The position numbers and the translations under genes were made by a program. DNA of 51,882 nucleotides from Marinilabiliaceae bacterium (GTDB lineage Bacteria; Bacteroidota; Bacteroidia; Bacteroidales; Marinilabiliaceae). How positions within the stretch are numbered: position 1 is the stretch's first letter; each line of letters opens with the position of its first letter. The notes beneath the pieces are model-generated. The model did no database searches. It was given only the letters and a program-made list of their open reading frames with translations, and was not told where the DNA came from. The stretch lies in assembly GCA_016342595.1 (NCBI GenBank), contig JAEINY010000009.1:1-51882 (forward strand). Reading direction: 5' to 3'. Below are positions 24,157 through 31,945 of the stretch, one piece after another.

Positions 24157-26388
24157 ATGAAATTACCTTACACCCGACTGTTCTCAAGTATTTTGTTGCT
24201 AATACTTTCACAGATTTTGTTGGCCCAGCGCCCCAAAATCGGCTTAGCATTAAGTGGTGGCGGTGCTAAAGGAATGGCACATATAGGCATCTTAAAAGCC
24301 ATTGACAAGGCCGGATTAAAGGTGGATTACATTACTGGTACCAGTATGGGCAGTATCATTGGAGCCATGTATGCCGCCGGTTATTCGGGTGAACAGATTG
24401 ACTCCATTGCCGGTAAGCTGGATTGGGATAAACTATTGAGTGGTAAGCCATCCTATTACGATGTGAGTTTGGATGAGAAAGATGATTATGAGAATTATTC
24501 GGTCTCCATTCCTCATCGAAGATATAAACCCATGTTATCTACGGGACTGATCGAGTCGGAGGAGATCTGGCTTCAATTTTCAGAGATCTTATTTCCGGTG
24601 AATGATATAAAAGATTTCAATGACTTAGATATTCCGTTCCGGTGTATTGCTGCTGACTTATCCACAGGTGAGGCCGTGGTATTGGATAAAGGTGAAATGG
24701 TGTTTGCCATACGCGCCAGCATGGCATTGCCGGGAGTGTTTCCGGCGGTCAATTATAATAATACCAAATTAGTCGATGGTGGTATAATCCGTAATTTTCC
24801 GGTGAGTGATGCCATTGATATGGGAGCCGATTATGTGATTGGCGTCAATCTGTTTACCGGCTTGTCTAAAGCTGATGAGTTGAATACGGTGATGGATGTG
24901 ATGTATCAGATCACCAATTACCGGGATGCCGAAAGCCTTCAAGGGGAGAAGGCATTATGTGATTTATTGATAGAGCCTTCCTTATTGGATTATACCGCAG
25001 GCAGTTTTAGTTCCGTACAGCAGATCATGGATATTGGTAATGAAATGGGTGAACAATACTATCCCTACTTCAAGCATTTGGCTGACTCGCTCAATGCCAT
25101 TCAACCGGTCAATTTTGAACCGCATACCAGATTGCCTGAAAATAGTTCCATCATCCTGGATAAAATCGAAATAAGTGGGTTGAAATATACCAGTGAATCC
25201 TTGTTATTAAATAGTCTCAACTTGCAAACTGACCTAAGCTATACGGCCGAAGAACTCAGTGCATCTTTTAGAAGTGCTTATACCAAACTTTACTATCAAT
25301 ATGTGTACTATGAGCTTGAGCCGACCGCTCCGGGGCATGGGATATTGAAATGTGTGGTGAAAGAGAATGAGCTCAATAGTATCAGTGTCGGCTTATCTTA
25401 CCATTCCTTTACCAGTGCCGCATTGATTGTAAATAATACCTGGCGAAATTTAATATGGGATAAATCCCGTACTAATGTAAAATTAAGCTTTAGCGAGCAG
25501 TGGCGAATTCATTTGCAACATCGTCAATCCTTAGGTCGCAACATGAATGATGTAGTGGATGTATCGTTGAAAGGAGAGCGGAGGAACATCCCCATCTATT
25601 CAGGTGCCAATTTAAACTACCTCTTTAAAGGAAGATCGCTAACTGCTAGCCTGGAGTACTACCACATGTTCAATAATCATTATGGACTGGGTATTGGGGT
25701 CAGCCGTAATCACACCTATTTTGAACCTTCTATTTCGACCAGCTCGGTAGAGGGTGATTTCAGTCGAACCAATGTGTTTGTCCGGTCACGACACAACTCA
25801 TTGGATAGGAGTTTCTTGCCCCGAAAGGGAAGGAGAACAAAGATTAATCTGGGGTTAGGGCTCAATCGGGAGTACGATTATGTGACGGATGGTTCAATTA
25901 TCGATAGAGATACAACCATTACCCCTGACAATCCTTTAATGACATTTCAGTTAAGTCATGCTGGCTATCATGCCATCAATCCGAAGCTCACCCTGTTTGA
26001 AAATGTAAATGCATACTATGCCGAAAATGGTACCGGTATTGTTTTCGATGAATGTAGCCTGGGCGGTATCCAGCAATTGATGGATGTTCAAATCCCTTTT
26101 GCCGGACTTAATGATGGGCAGATCAGCGCGCATTCTGCAGCTTCTTTGGGAGTCGGGGCACAGTACAAAGTGTTTGGTGAGTTTTATACGACCTTACGCG
26201 TGAATGGGGCCTGTTATAATTTTGATAATCCTTTTGAGCCGAATATGTTTAAGGATGCTAAATACGTAACGGGAGGAGCTATCAGTCTGGCTTATTACCT
26301 GTCGGTGTTACCCATTGAATTGTCAGTGATGTATTCTCCCGAGATGGATAAAGTATATAATCACGTTAGAATCGGATTCATTTTTTAA
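24157..26388 (+). CDS. Patatin-like phospholipase fused to an Omp85-type outer-membrane domain
   Basis: A 743-residue protein with a signal peptide (SILLLILSQILLAQ). The patatin domain (26 to about 300) has the oxyanion loop GGGAKG (34-39), the nucleophile S63 in GTSMGS, and the dyad aspartate D207 in LVDGGIIRNFP. Residues about 330-400 look like one POTRA repeat (ILDKIEISGLKYTSESLLLN), and the rest are beta strands ending in a C-terminal aromatic (VRIGFIF), as in Omp85 barrels. The architecture is that of PlpD/FplA-type type Vd autotransporters, widespread in Bacteroidota. It should hydrolyse phospholipids at or outside the outer membrane. It is a single gene. Confidence 0.9.
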   Translation: MKLPYTRLFSSILLLILSQILLAQRPKIGLALSGGGAKGMAHIGILKAIDKAGLKVDYITGTSMGSIIGAMYAAGYSGEQIDSIAGKLDWDKLLSGKPSYYDVSLDEKDDYENYSVSIPHRRYKPMLSTGLIESEEIWLQFSEILFPVNDIKDFNDLDIPFRCIAADLSTGEAVVLDKGEMVFAIRASMALPGVFPAVNYNNTKLVDGGIIRNFPVSDAIDMGADYVIGVNLFTGLSKADELNTVMDVMYQITNYRDAESLQGEKALCDLLIEPSLLDYTAGSFSSVQQIMDIGNEMGEQYYPYFKHLADSLNAIQPVNFEPHTRLPENSSIILDKIEISGLKYTSESLLLNSLNLQTDLSYTAEELSASFRSAYTKLYYQYVYYELEPTAPGHGILKCVVKENELNSISVGLSYHSFTSAALIVNNTWRNLIWDKSRTNVKLSFSEQWRIHLQHRQSLGRNMNDVVDVSLKGERRNIPIYSGANLNYLFKGRSLTASLEYYHMFNNHYGLGIGVSRNHTYFEPSISTSSVEGDFSRTNVFVRSRHNSLDRSFLPRKGRRTKINLGLGLNREYDYVTDGSIIDRDTTITPDNPLMTFQLSHAGYHAINPKLTLFENVNAYYAENGTGIVFDECSLGGIQQLMDVQIPFAGLNDGQISAHSAASLGVGAQYKVFGEFYTTLRVNGACYNFDNPFEPNMFKDAKYVTGGAISLAYYLSVLPIELSVMYSPEMDKVYNHVRIGFIF

Positions 26389-26871
26389 AAAGATTTATCA
26401 GGTAAATAATTCTCTATCTCCTCCGGAGAAATAGGTGTTTGCATGCTAAGCGGTTCTACAATATTTTATCCCCTCCGCGGAATTGATCCTTTTTTTAGTC
26501 TCTGTTGCAACAAATATATAGAGCGATTTAAATAGTATTGATCCGAAAGCATTCAACTCAGACAGATTTTAACTTTATGTAAATTATTAGCGCGTATTAT
26601 TCTGAAGATGAGATAATATTATTAAGATAATGCTGAATTGAAAAAATGCGAAGACCATGCGTTAAAGGAATCGTAATGGAATTCGCATCAAAAGATCATA
26701 AGTAGTATGTGCATAATCCATGGAAAAGCGTCGAAACAAGATAGCTTATTTATCTCAGGTCATCAGCCTATCAGACTTTGATACTTAAATACTGATTTTA
26801 GAATGGTAATCCCTCCTAATCATAAGAATCATGAAAATCAGCGTCGATTGTTTTTTATGCACACAAAAGTT
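26389..26871. other. Non-coding gap
   Basis: No gene is seen. A small TCTCC/GGAGA hairpin (26417-26429) lies 29 bases past the patatin stop, and GGA/TCC before a T-run near 26490 might end transcription. Otherwise the stretch is AT-rich and featureless. Confidence 0.4.
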
Positions 26872-27189
26872 TTAATGTGCCACTTTTAGACCGACAATTC
26901 CAATGACGATCAAAGAGGCAGATAATAATCGCCAAATGGAAGCCGAATCATTAAAAAATAGAATACCAATGAGTAATGTACCAATGGCACCAATACCGGT
27001 CCAAATGGCATAGGCTGTTCCAATAGGTATTGTTTTTTGAGCCAACCACAGCAAGGCTCCGCTGATAGTCATGCAAACAATGGCCATTGCTATTCCCAAG
27101 AGCTTTGACGACATTGTTTGAGACAGTTTTAAGCCCAGAGGCCAGCCAATTTCAAATATTCCAGCTAAAATTAAAAATATCCAATTCAT
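26872..27189 (-). CDS. sugE: SMR-family exporter, SugE/Gdx type
   Basis: A 105-residue four-helix protein of the small multidrug resistance family. The essential glutamate E13 lies in the first helix (ILAGIFEIGWPLGLKLS). GTAYAIWTGIGAIGTLLIGI (helix 3) and the ending VIGIVGLKV are diagnostic. The W-P-x-G-L-K-L-S block after the glutamate points to the SugE/Gdx branch, which exports guanidinium or quaternary ammonium ions with protons, rather than EmrE. It works as an antiparallel dimer in the inner membrane. A Crp-like regulator lies upstream on the same strand, and the gene has its own TACATTTG box. I see no guanidine riboswitch in the 61-base gap. Confidence 0.88.
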   Translation of the reverse strand: MNWIFLILAGIFEIGWPLGLKLSQTMSSKLLGIAMAIVCMTISGALLWLAQKTIPIGTAYAIWTGIGAIGTLLIGILFFNDSASIWRLLSASLIVIGIVGLKVAH

Positions 27190-27199
27190 GTTTTTTTTG

Positions 27200-27207
27200 C
27201 AAATGTA
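27200..27207 (-). promoter_or_regulatory. -7 promoter box for the sugE-like gene
   Basis: TACATTTG (27207-27200, minus strand) lies 11 bases before the start codon. A TTTG at 27237-27234 is about 26 bases further up, more than the usual 19. If used, the leader is a few bases long. Confidence 0.4.
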
Positions 27208-27250
27208 AAAAGGCAGAATGAATTAGAATTTTACAAATGATAAAAAACAA

Positions 27251-27814
27251 CTAGCGCACTTCTGCTCTTATTCTGCTTAGACTGACTTGCGTAATACCCA
27301 GGTAAGAGGCGATATGACTCAATTTCACTCTTGCCAGTAAATCAGATTCTTCATTTAGCAGGTCTTTATAGCGTTCAGATGCCGTTTTGATAAGGCGTGA
27401 TATTAAACGTTGTTCAGCTTCAACAAGACTGTATTCTGCCAGTTTTCGTCCCCAATTTGCAATGTGGATATCCGTTTCATATAGGCTTTGCAAGGTGACA
27501 TTCTTCAGTTTATAAAAAACACAATCCTCTAAAAGTTCAATATCTTCATAGCTATTTTCATTCCTCACATAATTATTCATGGAGGCAACCAGTTGTCCCT
27601 CCTTTCCAAACCAAAAGGTCACTTCATGGCCATTGTAATTGGCGTAGGCCCTTACAATCCCTTTTTTCAGGAGGTAGATATCTCGCTCTGGTTTATTTTC
27701 CCGCATGAGGATGTGTCCTTTGGGATGTTCTACCTCTTCAATGTGTGCTTTTAAGGCATTTTTTGACACTAAGGGCAACGCGTAAATTTGATCGAGAATT
27801 ACATCTATATCCAT
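27251..27814 (-). CDS. Crp/Fnr-family transcriptional regulator
   Basis: A 187-residue regulator. The N-terminal cyclic-nucleotide-binding-like barrel is visible (residues about 25-110, HILMRENKPERDIYLLKKGI then VRAYANYNGHEVTFWFGKEG). It lacks the arginine/serine pair needed for cAMP, so it is not a classical CRP. The C-terminal HTH is VKLSHIASYLGITQVSLSRI. The shortened HTH tail is usual for Bacteroidota members of this group. ATG 27814 (MDIDVILDQIYAL) is preferred to the open frame at 27865, since a TAATTTTG box lies at 27857-27850. It sits 61 bases upstream of sugE, and control of that exporter is a reasonable inference. Confidence 0.88.
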   Translation of the reverse strand: MDIDVILDQIYALPLVSKNALKAHIEEVEHPKGHILMRENKPERDIYLLKKGIVRAYANYNGHEVTFWFGKEGQLVASMNNYVRNENSYEDIELLEDCVFYKLKNVTLQSLYETDIHIANWGRKLAEYSLVEAEQRLISRLIKTASERYKDLLNEESDLLARVKLSHIASYLGITQVSLSRIRAEVR

Positions 27815-27849
27815 TTTAATTGCTTGGTGTAAAACGATATAAAAGTAGG

Positions 27850-27857
27850 CAAAATTA
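27850..27857 (-). promoter_or_regulatory. -7 promoter box for the Crp-like regulator
   Basis: TAATTTTG on the minus strand (27857-27850) fits TAnnTTTG, 35 bases before ATG 27814. No good -33 element is seen. Confidence 0.35.
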
Positions 27858-27986
27858 TAAATCATCTACAATGCCCATTTAAGAGCGGTTATTCACCTGC
27901 ACACAAAAATCATTCCAATAAGTTGACAAAAAAGCGGGTAGATATCGAATATATGCATGAAAAGATAAAAAATGTGAGCGTAAGGG

Positions 27987-28200
27987 TAAATAATATTGTG
28001 GCAACGGTGGTGGATAATGGTAAATGACTGAATCATTTTATGGCGGGTATCATGGAAAAGGGGGCAAGTGTAAATAAAAATGGTGCAGGTTGCATGGAAA
28101 ATGGTGCATCGATGGATAATAATGGGGCAGGAGTGGTGGAAAATAGCTTAGTGACAAAAAATGTGGCTGTATGAAGCATGGAAAATGGTTTTAGTACCAT
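27987..28200. repeat. Degenerate tandem array of 21-bp period (array 2)
   Basis: About ten units, best preserved between 28051 and 28140. On the plus strand one frame reads IMEKGAS, VNKNGAG, CMENGAS, MDNNGAG, VVENSLV, heptad after heptad, before and after which stops occur in the same phase. On the minus strand the units share CACCATTTTCC, and array 1 units share CACCTTT at the matching phase. Because stops break the frame three times I treat it as non-coding or decayed. It lies about 150 bases from the hairpin at 28347 and 400 from the helical-protein gene. Confidence 0.6.
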
Positions 28201-28346
28201 AGATGTTGGGTGGCATTGGGGATTATTGAACAAGGAGAGCAGTTTTGTTTATGCTACTTCGCGGTATAAGAAAGTAAAACCCTTTGCTGTTAAGTTGTTT
28301 AACAATCAGCAATGTGTGTTGGATAACAATGTTCAAAATTTAAAAA

Positions 28347-28398
28347 CGCCGGCTACTCATGGAATACCCAAACCTATCCATGTGTAAAGTAGCCGGCG
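28347..28398. repeat. CGCCGGC hairpin element downstream of helical-family copy B
   Basis: CGCCGGCTACT (28347-28357) pairs perfectly with AGTAGCCGGCG (28388-28398), and CATGGA/TCCATG extends the stem inward. The interior contains CATG, five bases, CCCAAA, just as in the 6766-6824 element. No T-run follows. The flanking sequence up to 28502 shows no gene. Confidence 0.6.
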
Positions 28399-28502
28399 AT
28401 ACCTGCATCCGCATACAGGCAGAAGTGAAGAAGAAATCTTATTCTCAGGGGCTTTGCCCTCAAAAACACGACGGCCGTTTGACTGAAATCTATTTTTAAT
28501 CG

Positions 28503-28607
28503 TCAATTCAACCCTGTTTTTGGGTTCACCTGCTGAAGCCACGCCCAAACAACCAACAAGAGCGGGCCTATTAAAATTATCCCGGGTGCTAATAAAAATT
28601 GATGCAT
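28503..28607 (-). CDS. Single-span membrane micropeptide, 34 residues
   Basis: A short frame beginning 4 bases after the stop of the helical-protein gene. It reads MHQFLLAPGIILIGPLLLVV then WAWLQQVNPKTGLN. The hydrophobic core of about 20 residues followed by a polar tail is what a one-helix membrane peptide looks like. Its position right behind the upstream stop suggests translational coupling. No family is known to me, and a frame this short can arise by chance, so reality rests on the coupling and the clean hydrophobic profile. It is not seen after the related gene at 6032. Confidence 0.35.
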   Translation of the reverse strand: MHQFLLAPGIILIGPLLLVVWAWLQQVNPKTGLN

Positions 28608-28611
28608 TTCT

Positions 28612-29325
28612 CTATTCGTTAACTAACGGTGACTGTGCGTTGCTGGATTGCCCCAGGCGACGGGTGACTTTCGAGAAGATGAATAGCTCCTTCTTCACCG
28701 GATCATCTTTGTAATAACTGGCGGCAATTTTACAGATGCTGATGATGTCTTTATAGATGTCGTTCAGGGCCTCGCGTGCTTCATAACTCAAGGCTTTGCT
28801 CGTTTGTTTCATCTTTTCCTGCTCGTTATTGGACTCGATGACGGCCATCCCATAGTTTTTGATGCGCTCAATCAGGGCCGGATTGGTACCCTTGGCTTCA
28901 ATGCGTGTCTTCAGTTCATCCGACATGCCGCGACGGAATACCATTAGCAAGGTGCATACTTGTTGCTGGTTGTTACGACTGGCTTTGGTGTAATTGCCCA
29001 AACCCAGTTCTTTGAGAATAAACTCCGATTCAGCACCAAAATCCGCTTTTATCTGAGTGCGGATAAAAGAGAGATCGCGCCAGGCAGGGGTGATGATCTG
29101 GTATAGGTTTTGGGTAGCGTTGCGCAAGGCATTGAAACGGTCCAATCCCAGATAGTTATGGATCGCATCAGTGATGCGCTCCTCCAGGTCCTCCACATAA
29201 TCCATGGTCCAGTTGGTGCGGATCACCACCAACTCGGGCTGATTATCGCGCAAGGAACCACAGATTTTTTGCGATGCAAACAGCATGTCTACATTTTTGA
29301 CACTATACAATTTTGTCTGTTTCAT
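28612..29325 (-). CDS. Uncharacterised all-helical protein of 237 residues (helical family copy B)
   Basis: No named family comes to mind. The protein is soluble and strongly helical: MDYVEDLEERITDAIHNYLG (about residues 40-60), LYQIITPAWRDLSFIRTQIK, DELKTRIEAKGTNPALIERI and REALNDIYKDIISICKIAAS, with a basic end KELFIFSKVTRRLGQ. Length, the order of helices, the mid-protein G-x-NPALI-type turn and the last helix pair parallel the 232-residue protein at 6032-6730, so I infer distant paralogy. The open frame starts at 29364, but ATG 29325 (MKQTKLYSVKNVDML) gives a better N-terminus. A micropeptide follows 4 bases after the stop. Both related genes are near 21-bp arrays and matching hairpins. 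Confidence 0.75.
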   Translation of the reverse strand: MKQTKLYSVKNVDMLFASQKICGSLRDNQPELVVIRTNWTMDYVEDLEERITDAIHNYLGLDRFNALRNATQNLYQIITPAWRDLSFIRTQIKADFGAESEFILKELGLGNYTKASRNNQQQVCTLLMVFRRGMSDELKTRIEAKGTNPALIERIKNYGMAVIESNNEQEKMKQTSKALSYEAREALNDIYKDIISICKIAASYYKDDPVKKELFIFSKVTRRLGQSSNAQSPLVNE

Positions 29326-29524
29326 AAGCCAATAATTTTGTTGAATAAATAAACACTGAAACAAGTACCCACCAACACTATTGTATTGAACACTACTCTA
29401 CACTGAATTCACTAATAAATTTACCAAAAGATCTTCTACAATGTCAAGTATTGATTGAAAAAAATTGAAAAATAGTTGCTTAGAGCTTTGAAAGAATAGA
29501 AGATAAGGAAGTGTGCTATCAATG

Positions 29525-29620
29525 GGAAGTCCTTTGTTTATCGCAGGTGTGTTCTATTATCCTCAAAAAACTAACTATCAAAATAAAAGTAAGGGTTAGT
29601 AGTCTTGGGGAAGTGGTTGA
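29525..29620. repeat. Intergenic repeat, copy 1 (43 bp identical to 51072-51114)
   Basis: Positions 29554-29596 are identical to 51072-51114, and similarity extends about 25 bases to the left (TTTATCGCAG against TTTATCACAG) and 25 to the right. It does not encode a recognisable protein. It lies about 200 bases upstream of the helical-protein gene. The rest of the gap to 29828 holds only an AT-rich near-palindrome around 29674-29703. Confidence 0.7.
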
Positions 29621-29828
29621 TTATGACTATGTTTAATATTCAGATATTAGGGATTCACCAGGCGAGTAGCTAATTCAATTATTAATGTTTAATTATTAAT
29701 TGAAGCCACAAGAGGGATGTTACTTTGAATTTCAATTTGAACAATATGTTGGTAAAAGTTACTCCCAAAGCACCTAAGTGATTGAAATACGACCTGTATG
29801 TTTTCTTAATTAGAATTAAAACCTAAAA

Positions 29829-30536
29829 ATGATGCCTACAAAAACAGTTATTAATCGCATTGGTAAGGTAAATTTCTTTGCAGTCTTACCATCAGGATTT
29901 CTTTTGTGTTTGATATTGTTCATTGCCTTTCAGAAAATCGTTGACAATGAGCAATCCTTAGGGATTCTGTGGGAACAGTTTGCTGACTTGGCCAATAAAC
30001 CCGGCATCATCATACTTACTCTATTTACTTCCTATATATTGGGTAGTATGATTCAGGTTAATTCGGTGTATTTTACCGAATACTTAACCTCTCACAAACT
30101 TTTTCGCAAGGACACCTTTCCGTTTCCCCACATGTTAACCAGTCATCTGGCCTGTTTGAATAAACATTCAAAAGCCACGAAGCATGATCCGGAAAAAACG
30201 CCTGATATTAGTGACTTAAGGAAAGATGAGTTAATAGTCACTTTTAATTATTGGAAAGATGTGCTGAGCATGGAATGTCCGGAAGCTTTTGATTACTATC
30301 AATCCTACGAAGCTCAAACCCGATATTACGCCGGTATTTATTTCACAAGCTTAATCGGTTTGCTTGGTGGTATTAGTCTGGTCATTCGCGCCGGCATGCT
30401 GTTTTATTACCCGGGATTCATTTTACTTGTCACCTCCTTCGTTTTACTCTTGGCCTTCGGTGCACAGTTTCAGCATGTGCGGCAAAAAGAAGTAAAGGTT
30501 TTATTGTATCATTACATTGCCTATCTGCAGAGGTGA
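29829..30536 (+). CDS. Integral membrane protein with four predicted helices, function unknown
   Basis: A 235-residue protein with two hydrophobic helices near the N-terminus (FFAVLPSGFLLCLILFIAF and PGIIILTLFTSYILGSMI), a polar cytoplasmic-like middle of about 80 residues (DTFPFPHMLTSHLACLNKHS ... DELIVTFNYWKDVLSMECPE) and two helices near the end (IYFTSLIGLLGGISLVIRA and FILLVTSFVLLLAFGAQF), finishing with a charged tail HVRQKEVKVLLYHYIAYLQR. I do not recognise the family. Topology suggests both termini and the middle part on the same side. It stands alone. Codon use is ordinary, and the start has two consecutive ATG codons. Confidence 0.65.
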   Translation: MMPTKTVINRIGKVNFFAVLPSGFLLCLILFIAFQKIVDNEQSLGILWEQFADLANKPGIIILTLFTSYILGSMIQVNSVYFTEYLTSHKLFRKDTFPFPHMLTSHLACLNKHSKATKHDPEKTPDISDLRKDELIVTFNYWKDVLSMECPEAFDYYQSYEAQTRYYAGIYFTSLIGLLGGISLVIRAGMLFYYPGFILLVTSFVLLLAFGAQFQHVRQKEVKVLLYHYIAYLQR

Positions 30537-30684
30537 ATGGCAAAGGGAATCAGCCATGGCTAATAGTGTTGGATAGCTATCCGATATGCGGTTTCCTTGC
30601 AACAAAGTGTAATCAAGAACTCTGGAGGAGTTCTACTCTTAACATATGATAGAGACTAAAATTTATACCTGATTGAAATCCATC

Positions 30685-30885
30685 ATGAAAAGCCTGGTTT
30701 TATTTATACTGCTCTGTTTTTGGTGCCTGATGATGACAGGTCAGGTGGCATATGTCTCTACCGATGTTTGTGTTGGTAATTATGTTGGTCTTGACATAGG
30801 AGCCAATTATGTTTTGAAAGAAAAATTAACCTTTCAATTCAGCTATTTGGAATCCTTAAGAAAAAGTAGGTTTATTAATGGTTAA
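30685..30885 (+). pseudogene. N-terminal stub of an outer-membrane beta-barrel protein
   Basis: ATG 30685 opens MKSLVLFILLCFWCLMMTGQ, a clean signal peptide, then VAYVSTDVCVGNYVGLDIGA and NYVLKEKLTFQFSYLESLRK before a stop at 30885. The mature start V-a-Y-vsTd---GnY-gldi--nYvl-ek is the first strand pair of small Bacteroidota outer-membrane barrels that normally run 170-220 residues. Only about 47 mature residues remain, so the rest has been deleted, and the next gene begins 74 bases later. It might still be secreted, but a barrel is impossible. Confidence 0.5.
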
Positions 30886-30931
30886 ATTTTGAAACATTAC
30901 CTTGGAAACCGGCTTCTTTCCACAGAGTTTT

Positions 30932-30939
30932 TATCTTTG
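30932..30939 (+). promoter_or_regulatory. -7 promoter box for the TIGR01212-type radical SAM gene
   Basis: TATCTTTG fits TAnnTTTG, 20 bases before ATG 30960. The leader would be about 13 bases. The -33 element is not clear. Confidence 0.45.
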
Positions 30940-30959
30940 CCCCTCGAAAACTGAGAATA

Positions 30960-31892
30960 ATGAATTATCCCTGGGGACACGATAAAAGATACAACGATTA
31001 CAGTTCATACATCAAGCGCACTTTTGGCGAGCGGGTACAAAAAGTATCGGTGAATGCCGGATTTACTTGTCCCAATCGGGATGGGACGAAAGGCGAAGGC
31101 GGCTGTGCCTTCTGCAATAACAGCACTTTTAATCCTTCTTACTGTGGTTCTGAGCTAAGCATTTTAGGGCAGATTGAAAAGGGTGTTTCCTTTTTTAGAC
31201 CCAAGTATCAAACACAACAGTATCTGGCCTATTTTCAGGCTTACAGTAATACTTATGGGGAAACCAAGGTGTTGTTGGATAAATACCAGCAGGCATTGGA
31301 TCATCCCAAAGTGCAAGGTATTATTTTAGGAACGCGTCCGGATTGTATCTCTGATGATTTATTGGATCACCTGGTGGAATGGCAAGAGAACTATTACGTG
31401 GCCATCGAATTAGGAGCTGAATCCACGCTTGACGCAACACTTAAACGTGTCAATCGGGGCCACTCATTTATTGAAACGATAGATGCCACTCAGCGCATTG
31501 CAGAGCGTGGTATCCCTGTAGGACTTCATTTGATATTGGGCTTGCCTGGTGAAGATCGTCAGGAACTGATTAATCATGCTCATGTCGTTTCAAAATTACC
31601 CATCAATTTTCTGAAGTTACACCAGTTGCAGATTGTAAAAGGGAGTCAGTTTGGGCACATATTTGAAACCTCACCCGAATATTTCAAGCTCTATGATTGT
31701 GATGATTTTGTAGAGTTGGTGGTTGATTTTCTGGAAGTACTCAATCCGGAAATTGTGATGGAACGATTCATCAGTCAGGCACCACATGACTTGCTCATTG
31801 CTCCTAAATGGGGATTGAAGAATTTTGAGTTTGTAGGGCGGGTTGAGAAGCGTTTGAAGGAGCGGGATTCCTGGCAGGGAAAGTTGTACTAA
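30960..31892 (+). CDS. TIGR01212-family (YhcC-like) radical SAM protein
   Basis: A 310-residue radical S-adenosylmethionine protein. The iron-sulfur cysteines are C37, C49 and C52 in FTCPNRDGTKGEGGCAFC, the longer C-x11-C-x2-C spacing that marks the TIGR01212/YhcC family. Further blocks are GIILGTRPDCI, AIELGAESTLDATLKRVNRG and VGLHLILGLPGEDRQELINH, forming the partial TIM barrel. Relatives are broadly conserved and poorly characterised, with a role in RNA or protein modification suspected. It is cytoplasmic. It ends at a perfect 31-bp palindrome that also terminates the convergent gene. Confidence 0.9.
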   Translation: MNYPWGHDKRYNDYSSYIKRTFGERVQKVSVNAGFTCPNRDGTKGEGGCAFCNNSTFNPSYCGSELSILGQIEKGVSFFRPKYQTQQYLAYFQAYSNTYGETKVLLDKYQQALDHPKVQGIILGTRPDCISDDLLDHLVEWQENYYVAIELGAESTLDATLKRVNRGHSFIETIDATQRIAERGIPVGLHLILGLPGEDRQELINHAHVVSKLPINFLKLHQLQIVKGSQFGHIFETSPEYFKLYDCDDFVELVVDFLEVLNPEIVMERFISQAPHDLLIAPKWGLKNFEFVGRVEKRLKERDSWQGKLY

Positions 31893-31898
31893 TTAAAA

Positions 31899-31929
31899 AG
31901 ACCTTAAGGTTTTAAAAACCTTAAGGTCT
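31899..31929. terminator. 31-bp palindrome between convergent genes; second copy of the 9047 element
   Basis: Same palindrome as at 9047-9077. It starts 6 bases past the stop of the radical SAM gene and ends 16 before the end of the DUF4197 gene, so it can terminate both. Confidence 0.75.
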
Positions 31930-31945
31930 GGAATTTTATTTCAGA

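Noticed and set aside
27190..27250. Guanidine riboswitch ahead of the SugE/Gdx-like gene
   Set aside because: The gap is 61 bases with no recognisable ykkC-type or mini-ykkC hairpins, and the promoter box lies 11 bases before the start.
28033..28233. Minus-strand open frame with APFSM heptads over array 2
   Set aside because: It simply mirrors the 21-bp repeat; a tandem repeat of period 21 keeps any frame open without coding.
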